Shown here piece after piece: positions 57,239 to 64,000 of a DNA stretch of 64,000 bases (the first letter of the stretch is position 1; the number at the start of each line of letters is the position of its first letter). The stretch is from contig CM044320.1 of the NCBI GenBank assembly GCA_024291935.2, forward strand, positions 53,572,001 through 53,636,000, written 5' to 3'. This DNA is from Okapia johnstoni (taxonomy: Eukaryota > Chordata > Mammalia > Artiodactyla > Giraffidae). The position numbers and the translations under genes were made by a program. Below the pieces are notes generated by a model, which had not been told where the DNA came from, made no database searches, and saw only the letters and a list, made by a program, of their open reading frames with translations.

Positions 57239-59718
57239 GGCAGTCAGACCAGCATTTCAGAGAAAGATATCTGGAGACATTTTCCATAGCTCAAGTCATT
57301 GAGCTGAGGATTCAGTGACCTTAATGGGACCCTATAGATATATATCAAAGACAATAGTCCTAGGCCCTTTGGGTCTCCTTAACCTGTCACCGTCCTTTCT
57401 CATCAATTTCTCATATTGTATTGATTCCTTTATTTTGGGTCCTCACAAGAAATTATTTGATTGTTTACAATCATGTGAAAATAGATCAGAAACCCTGGGT
57501 CTTATCCTAGTGGTGCCAAAGCTCATTGGATTGTCTATGCCAATTTGTTTTTCATTTCTGGCCTCTGTTTACTTACTGGTAAATCAGGCAATTGTTCTAA
57601 GTTTAGATAATTTCTAAAGTTCTTCACAGTTATGAAATTCTATGACTTTGTAGGTCATTCCTACAAACTTCTTAACGGTGGAAGGATTGAGGAGTAATAG
57701 GCAATGGACACTTTGTGTGGAATGATTGGATGGAATTGCCAAAGGAGCACCAGTTGCATGTCTTTCGGACTCAATGAAAGGACTTCTTTGCATCCATCTA
57801 AAAATAGCTTCCAGAGGCTGACATTCTACCTTGACTGTCACTGTGAATAATGTTCTTTAAGAGATTAGCTCTATTTCTTACTGGGGTGAAAGCTGAACAT
57901 ATCTTCCTTAGTAATTTGAGAACCATAATAGAGATCTCATACCAACTTGATTCTTGATAACATTTCAAACGCACTTTTCTCAGTACTCGAAGTGGGGCAA
58001 ACAAGACACTGTAACCTTAGACTCCTCCAAGCCAACGGGACTTGGAGAATCAGTTCATGACCTTCATAACCAGAGAGGCGCGGAAATTCTGATGAAGCTC
58101 AGGTACTGCTATTGGAATCAGCAAACAACCCAGGTCACATTCAAGAGCAATAAAATGGCCATTGGATACTAACCATGATTTTGGGACTCTCAACCTGTCT
58201 ATAGGAAAACCACTAGGTTTTCTTCGGCAAGATGAATTTCATTTGCTTAAAGAAAGCATGGCTAAAAACCACCAACATCTGCCCATGCATATTTTCTCGA
58301 AGCACAAGCACCAGTCAATTTATTGACCAAACTTGAATTTTCCCCACCTATGTAATTCCTTATCTCCTTTCCCACTAATTGTTACCTCTTCTTCACTTTT
58401 AAAATATGTTATTACATATTGTAGATAACATTTCAAGTGACCAAACTTAGGGATGTAGAAATCAAATCCAAGGTCAGCAAATGCTTTTACCAATTTATGT
58501 CTTCAGATTTATCCTGAGTTGCAGGATGTTTATTTTCTTCATGTAACTCTTCTTTCCTTTATATTAGCAGTCATTTTGTCAAGTTTATTTTTTCCCAGAG
58601 AAATGTGATCTGAGAAGTTTCACTGTCCTGTTCAACCTGCCAGAACAATTATTTAAAACAAACCAAAAGCCTACATGGTTTACATGATAGTGGATCATAT
58701 CCTGCTCCTGCCAAAGAGGATAAGTTTAGGAAGCAGGCAGGGTACACAAATAGGGCCAATGAATAAAATTGATAAGGCAGATTAGTATGTCATTTTCTAC
58801 AGCTCAGCTAACCCCTAAAACCTGCCAAACTATTTGTGTATCGACTTTTTTTTAACCCTTTTCTTATTATCTCCTTATAGACGAAGTAATTTTCTTTCCA
58901 TTTTGCTTGCAACACTAAGCCTACTTTTTTTTGTACCCTTAATTTGTAAACCTACTTGAAAGTACCCTTGAAGAGAGATCCTAAACCCGATCAGCCACCA
59001 AAGTGGTTCCCCTCACCACGATTTGCCCTAGAGGGAATAAATAGACAAGTAAAATGATTTATGAAGCCATCCTATGTGCTTTCTGAGTCTATACTGGTTC
59101 TTACCTTCCTGAGAGGTTATGGGGGTGGGGGAAGCTATCCTTGAAGTTAGCATTTTGTGGCATTTAAGTTTGTAGATAATGAATGTTGTCTGAGTTATTT
59201 ATTAGATATTATTTATTTAATTTATTTCTCATTTTCATGCAAATTCCTTAGGTTCTATACATGTGCTTGCAAACCCTCCTCAAGACTTCATTTGGAAAGT
59301 AGCTCATAATTTTTCTAGGAATTTCTGAGTTTTGGGGTGAGGGCAAAGGAGGAAGTTAGTGCAAAGTTACCTATAATAATTTTATAAAAAGCAGCAATAA
59401 TTTGAATGGCTATGCAAGTTAATATTTCTTAGATTTTTTTTCTTCACTCTAAGATGAGCCAATCATTTTGGCTCATTGTTTATGCTTTTAGGGACTATGG
59501 TATCTGTGAACCAGTGTAGCATTGTTCAGAGATTTCATAATTGAATAAAATTTATAAATGCTGTGTAATTGGAAAGAACCTACTGTCCAACCCTGGATGG
59601 TCTTTTTCTTCTGGGGACTTTATCCTATAATGCAAAACAATTGTTTAAACATTTTGTAAAAAAAAAAATGTTTTCCCTCTTTTTCTAGCAGAAATAAAGC
59701 TGTGAGTCTTAATAGACA
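57239..59718 (+). other. NEUROD4: NEUROD4 3' UTR
   Basis: About 2.5 kb of AT-rich DNA after the stop, free of ruminant SINEs and LINEs. It ends shortly after AATAAA at 59693-59698, followed by a T/G-rich 'tgtgttgcatttgc' segment. Other AATAAA-like sites lie near 59036 and 59544 and could give shorter forms. Open frames inside (57315-57617, 57614-57841 on minus) have no meaning. Confidence 0.75.
59693..59698 (+). terminator. NEUROD4: NEUROD4 polyadenylation signal AATAAA
   Basis: Canonical hexamer with a downstream GT-rich stretch within 30 bp; the last good candidate before repeat-containing DNA begins. Confidence 0.7.
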
Positions 59719-60663
59719 TTGTGTTGCATTTGCATTGTCAGTCTCCAAAGGTTTTCTTCATTCTCACCTATTAATTTTCTTGGGCTCTAAATCCTACGAG
59801 CAATAGCAGGATTGCTGGCCCGTCTGGAGGATTTATACATCACATATTTCAACTAATCTTTCCAGAAGATTTGAAAGGTCTAAACCAAGTAGTTAGAAGC
59901 CTAGATGCACTCTGCCACTCACATAATCAACCATCTGCAATTGAGAAAAAAATCTCCCCATTTACAGAAATCTATGGCTTTGAGCATTCTAAGCCATCGA
60001 AGAGATAACTTAGATGATGTACAGAGAGGTTGACCACAGGAAGATAAGCTATTATCCAAAATTTAGCTGGGCCTATCAACTCTTCAAAAAATTATGAGGC
60101 ATGTTTTTTTGGTAGCTGCCTCTTAACAGCTCCTTCTCAAGATTTTTTTCTTTCAGATTTCTCCAGTTAAAATTTTCCAGGGTCCCTTCTTACATGCATA
60201 ATGTGCTGATGACAAAGAAATAATAATGATGATGATGATAAAAATGAACTTTAATCAAATATTATTGGTTAATCAAGGGAGAGAAATGGTTTAAAATATT
60301 TAAGGAACAAAAAAGAATGAAAGTCATCCTCCCACCTCCAATCTCCATCTGTCCAGTACTCACTCTCCAACTAGAAATCAATTTTTAATTTTTAGTTTAC
60401 TAGTTATCAGAGATCTTTTATGAATACGTAAGCAGATATTAGGTATATTAGGTACAAATATTAAGTTAGTTTATCCTCTTCTTTTTTTTCTATTATTGGT
60501 ACCATGTCACGTATCTTTCATATGTCATAAAAGTCTCAATTTCTTGTTATAGCTGGTTAACATTTCATGGCAAAAACCATAATATGTGATATTACATTAC
60601 AAAATTTGGATTTTTCCAATCTTTTGCAATATTAAGTGAATAATAATGTACATGTCATTTGAT
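59719..60663. other. Unique DNA downstream of NEUROD4
   Basis: AT-rich; nothing recognised apart from a short (ATG)n run near 60226-60240. Confidence 0.45.
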
Positions 60664-60879
60664 GGGCTTCCCAAGTTGTGTAGTGGTAAAGGATCCAACT
60701 GCCAATGCAGGAGATGCAAGAGACGTGGGTTCAATCCCTGGGTTGGGAAGATCCCCTGGAGTAGGAAGCGGCAATCCACTCCAGTAATCTTGACTGGAAA
60801 ATTCCATGGACAGAGGAGCCTGGCAGGCTACAAATCCTTGGGGATGCAAAGAGTCGGTCGCGACTGAGCACCCACGCAC
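60664..60879 (+). mobile_element. Bov-tA SINE
   Basis: Plus-strand copy of the subtype with 'ggagatgcaagagacgtgggttcaatccc', like the one at 40421-40634, followed by the Bov-A body and 'gcgactgagcacccacgcac' end. Confidence 0.92.
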
Positions 60880-61756
60880 TAGTGCAAGATAGTCTTATAA
60901 AATGGTCTGTCATTTTACGCTTGTTAAGAGAATATTTAGCAAAGAATATTCTAGAGGAATACAAATAAATTGACAGATATCAATGATAATCACATCTAGC
61001 TGTTAGGAATGCTTAATATGTACTGTCACTTTTCTAGGCGATTTGTACAATATTCATTTCATATAAAACAATCCCTATAAGGGAGACATTATTATCACCA
61101 TCATTTTACAAATTGTAAACAAAGGCATAGAGTAACCTGTTCAAGCTCACACTGCTAGTGAATGGTAGAGCCAGGATTTGAACTAGATGATTTATTCAAA
61201 AGGTTTGGTTGTTTGGCTGGTTGGCTGGTAGGTACATAAGGATGTCATATCTACAGAAGGTTAGAGCTGGTGGAAGAGGAGGGATTTTTTTGATACTTCT
61301 CAAATTGTCCTTATGACATATGGCACCCTCTTATATCTATGACCCAGGCTGGCCCATACCCAAGCTCTGAAATAGAACCTGAGAAAAGACTCTCCACTGA
61401 AAAATGCTCAAATTTCAATTGTATGCTGCCTATGTAGACTATGTAGATATAGGCTAGCTCACAGATCAATGCTTTGTTTATTGAAACTCTTCATCTTTCT
61501 GACAGCTTAAATCCATTTCATGGCTAGTCAGCTTACATACCTTTAAAGTTTTAGAAAAAACTTTTAGCAAGAAATTACAGGTATTAAAATAATGAAATCA
61601 TTTGCAAGAGGAGCAGACTACCTTCAAGATGATTTTTTTTCTGTCTATTAATGCACCAAGCTATCTTCTGTGTACAGCTTCATGCATTAATTGCAAGCAC
61701 TGGCTTCAGGATCTAATAGGTGCTATTTAACTATTAACTTACTAGTTGAATGCAGT
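60880..61756. other. Intergenic DNA with a MIR relic
   Basis: Antisense MIR at about 61030-61200 ('attttacaaattgtaaacaaaggcatagag', 'ctcacactgctagtgaatggtagagccaggatttgaac'). The remainder is unique. Confidence 0.5.
61030..61200 (-). repeat. MIR SINE relic
   Basis: One of the better preserved MIR copies here; the ordered landmarks from the 3' tail to the 'gaactagatga' part are all present. Confidence 0.78.
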
Positions 61757-61864
61757 GTGTTAGTTGCTCAGTTGTGTCCAACTCTTTGTGACCCCATCGA
61801 CTGTAGCCCGCCAGGGTCCTCTGTCCATGGGCAAGAATGCTGGAGTGGGTTGCCATTTCCTTCT
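61757..61864 (-). mobile_element. Bov-A monomer fragment
   Basis: Minus-strand Bov-A body with a small internal deletion ('tccatgggcaagaatg' lacks the usual 'attctccag'); no head. Confidence 0.88.
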
Positions 61865-62366
61865 CATTGAATAACCTTTATTAAATTGATTAACCCTGCA
61901 AAGCCTTAGTTCCTTCAAATTTAATGGCAATAATAGCAATGACTTTCTCACAGGGTCATTCTGAGGAATTAACTGAGGTAATATGTACACAGTACATAGT
62001 ATTTAGTAAGTGGCATTTATTACCATCCATGTGACTATTCATCATTTTACGATTAACTGTACACTGACTTTTCTCTTTGTCTCTAATATATGACTGGGGA
62101 GTGCTGATGGTGATTACAGCAGGCTTACTTAGGGTATACACAGAGTTTAGGTTAAGAGAGTTGAATCAGACAGACTTGGGTTTGAAGCTAACTGGCTGAA
62201 TTCAAAGCTAATGAGGCAATTTATTTACCATCTCTATGTCTCAATTTCCTTCTTGACATAAAGGGCACAAAAATTCCACCAAATCCATAGAGTGATATGA
62301 GAATTAGAAGTGATGATAATGCCAGTGAAGTGATTATCTCGGTTCTGGCACAAAGGGCGTAATCTA
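61865..62366. other. Intergenic DNA with MIR-like relics
   Basis: MIR-like sense patterns at about 61865-62030 and 62150-62370. No gene. Confidence 0.45.
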
Positions 62367-62378
62367 CTATTATTATTA

Positions 62379-62540
62379 TTTTTTTAAGTCTTTATTGAAT
62401 TTGTTACAGTGTTGCTTCTGTTTCACATTTTGGTTTTCTGGCCAAGAGGTATGTGGGATCTTAGCTCCCTGACCAGGGATCAAACCCTTACCCCCTGCAT
62501 TGGAAGGTGAAGTCTTAACCACTGGACACCAGGGGGGTCC
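62379..62540 (-). mobile_element. CHR-type tRNA-derived SINE
   Basis: Minus-strand copy; head at right ('gggacccccctggtgtccagtggttaag' when read on minus). Flanked by CTATTATT(A/G)TTA at 62367-62378 and 62541-62552, within a TTA-rich stretch. Confidence 0.9.
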
Positions 62541-62690
62541 CTATTATTGTTAGTTTTATTATTAGGAGTGGATGGGAAGAGATAAGGAAATTGAGAATGA
62601 GAGAGCAGAGAAGATCCTTTGAATTTATACAGTTAATCATTTACTAGGGCCGACATAAAAATCCAAGCCTTTTGACTAGTACTCTGTATG

Positions 62691-63952
62691 CATCTCACAC
62701 GCTACTAAAATGATGCTCAAAATTCTCCAAGCCAGGCTTCAGCAATACATGAACCATGAACTTCCAGATGTTCAAGCTGTTTTTACAAAAGGCAGAGGAA
62801 CCAGAGATCAAATTGCCAACACCCGCTGGATCATCGTAAAAGCAAGAGAGCTCCAGAAAAACATCTATTTCTGCTTTATTGACTATGCCAAAGCCTTTGA
62901 CTGTGTGGATCACAATAAACTGTGGAAAATTCTGAAAGAGATGGGAATACCAGACCACCTGACCTGCCTCTTGAGAAACTTGTATGCAGGTCAGGAAGCA
63001 GCAGTTAGAACTGGACATGGAACAATAGACTGGTTCCAAATCCAGAAAGGAGTATGTCAAGGCTGTATATTGTCACCCTGCTTATTTAACTTATATGCAG
63101 AGGACATCATGAGAAACGCTGGGCTGGAAGAAGCACAAGCTGCCATCAAGATTGCCGGGAGAAATATCAATAACCTCAGATATGAAGATGACACCACCCT
63201 TATGGCAGGAAGTGAAGAAGAACTAAAGAGCCTCTTGATGAAAGTGAGAGAGGAAAGTGAAAAAGTTGGCTTAAAGCTCAACATTCAGAAAACTAAAATC
63301 ATGGCATCCCGTCCCATCACTTCATGGCAAATAGATGGGAAACAGTGTCAGACTTTATTTTTCTGGGCTCCAAAATCACTGCTGATGGTGATTGCAGCCA
63401 GGAAATTAAAAGACACTTACTCCTTGGAAGGAAAGTTATGACCAACCTAGATAGCATATTAAAAAGCAGAGACATTACTTTGTCAACAAAGGTCCACCTA
63501 GTCAAGGCTATGGTTTTTCCAGTGGTCATGTATGGATGTGAGAGTTGGACTATAAAGAAAGCTGAGCACCAAAGAATTGATGCTTTTGAACTGTGGTGTT
63601 GGAGAAGACTCTTGAGAGACTCTTGGACTACAAGGAGATCCAACCAGTCCATCCTAAAGGAGATCAGTCCTGGGTGTTCACTGGAAGGACTGATGTTGAA
63701 GCTGAAACTCCAATACTTTGGCCACCTAATGCAAAGAGCTGACTCATTTGAAAAGACCCTGATGCTGGGAAAGATTGAGGGCAGGAGGAGAAGGGGACGA
63801 CAGAGGATGAGATGGTTGGATGGCATCACCAACTCGATGGACATGGGTTTGGGTAGACTCTGGGAATTGGTGATAGACGGGGAGGCCAGGCGTGCTGCAG
63901 TTCATGGGGTCGCTAAGAGTTGGACATGACAGAGCGACTAAACTGAACTGAA
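62691..63952 (+). mobile_element. BovB LINE copy with altered active-site motif
   Basis: 1.26 kb 5'-truncated copy. The reverse-transcriptase part is open over 62710-63441 (243 codons) with FCFIDYAKAFDCVDH and ILSPCLFNLYAE, but the catalytic motif reads YEDD (63181-63192) in place of the usual YADD. The C-terminal part continues in another frame (63324-63929) after a small indel near 63340. Flanked by CTGTATG at 62684-62690 and 63953-63959. Incomplete and not able to move by itself. Confidence 0.95.
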
Positions 63953-64000
63953 CTGTATGTTGGAATATGCTATTTTCTTATTCTTCATGGAGACACCTTA

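Noticed and set aside
1..64000. CRISPR array, prokaryotic operon or undescribed defence system
   Set aside because: The window is mammalian nuclear DNA; the repeated sequences are interspersed SINEs and LINEs without regular spacing.

Overview
This is a 64 kb piece of a ruminant nuclear genome. It is almost certainly from a bovid or another pecoran, because it carries Bov-tA and Bov-A2 SINEs, BovB (RTE-type) LINEs, CHR-type tRNA-derived SINEs and artiodactyl L1 fragments throughout. The species cannot be resolved from the window alone. Only two protein-coding genes can be supported, and they are arranged head to head.

Left edge (1-2.9 kb): the 5' end of TESPA1 on the minus strand. Two coding exons are visible, 2854-2692 and 1516-1474, with matching splice phases and canonical splice sites; the rest of the gene lies beyond coordinate 1. 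TESPA1 is a T-cell signalling adaptor that binds IP3 receptors.

Middle (2.9-48.9 kb): about 46 kb of intergenic DNA holding seven BovB copies or fragments (six in this interval, one at the right end of the window), L1 fragments, about 20 Bov-type SINEs, several CHR SINEs, MIR and L2 relics and simple repeats. Many insertions keep recognisable target-site duplications, so their exact boundaries can be given. Two nested insertions (BovB in L1, Bov-A2 in L1) give relative ages. Two unique segments (about 25.76-25.87 kb and 46.44-46.70 kb) have clusters of homeodomain-like and E-box motifs and are candidate regulatory elements.

Right part (48.9-59.7 kb): NEUROD4 on the plus strand, a proneural bHLH transcription factor. 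A probable non-coding first exon ends at 49363. An intron of about 6.9 kb follows, then a single coding exon with a 330-residue protein (CDS 56246-57238) and a 2.5 kb 3' UTR ending at an AATAAA signal (59693-59698). The area around the first exon contains four palindromic CAGCTG E-boxes within 240 bp. The NEUROD4 exons and their flanks are notably free of young SINEs.

Right edge (59.7-64 kb): SINEs, MIR relics and a 1.26 kb BovB copy with a changed reverse-transcriptase active-site motif.

I found no new biological system, no CRISPR array, no functional RNA gene and no operon-like structure. The most useful results are the TESPA1 exons, which a plain ORF reading would miss, the NEUROD4 gene model, and the candidate regulatory clusters.
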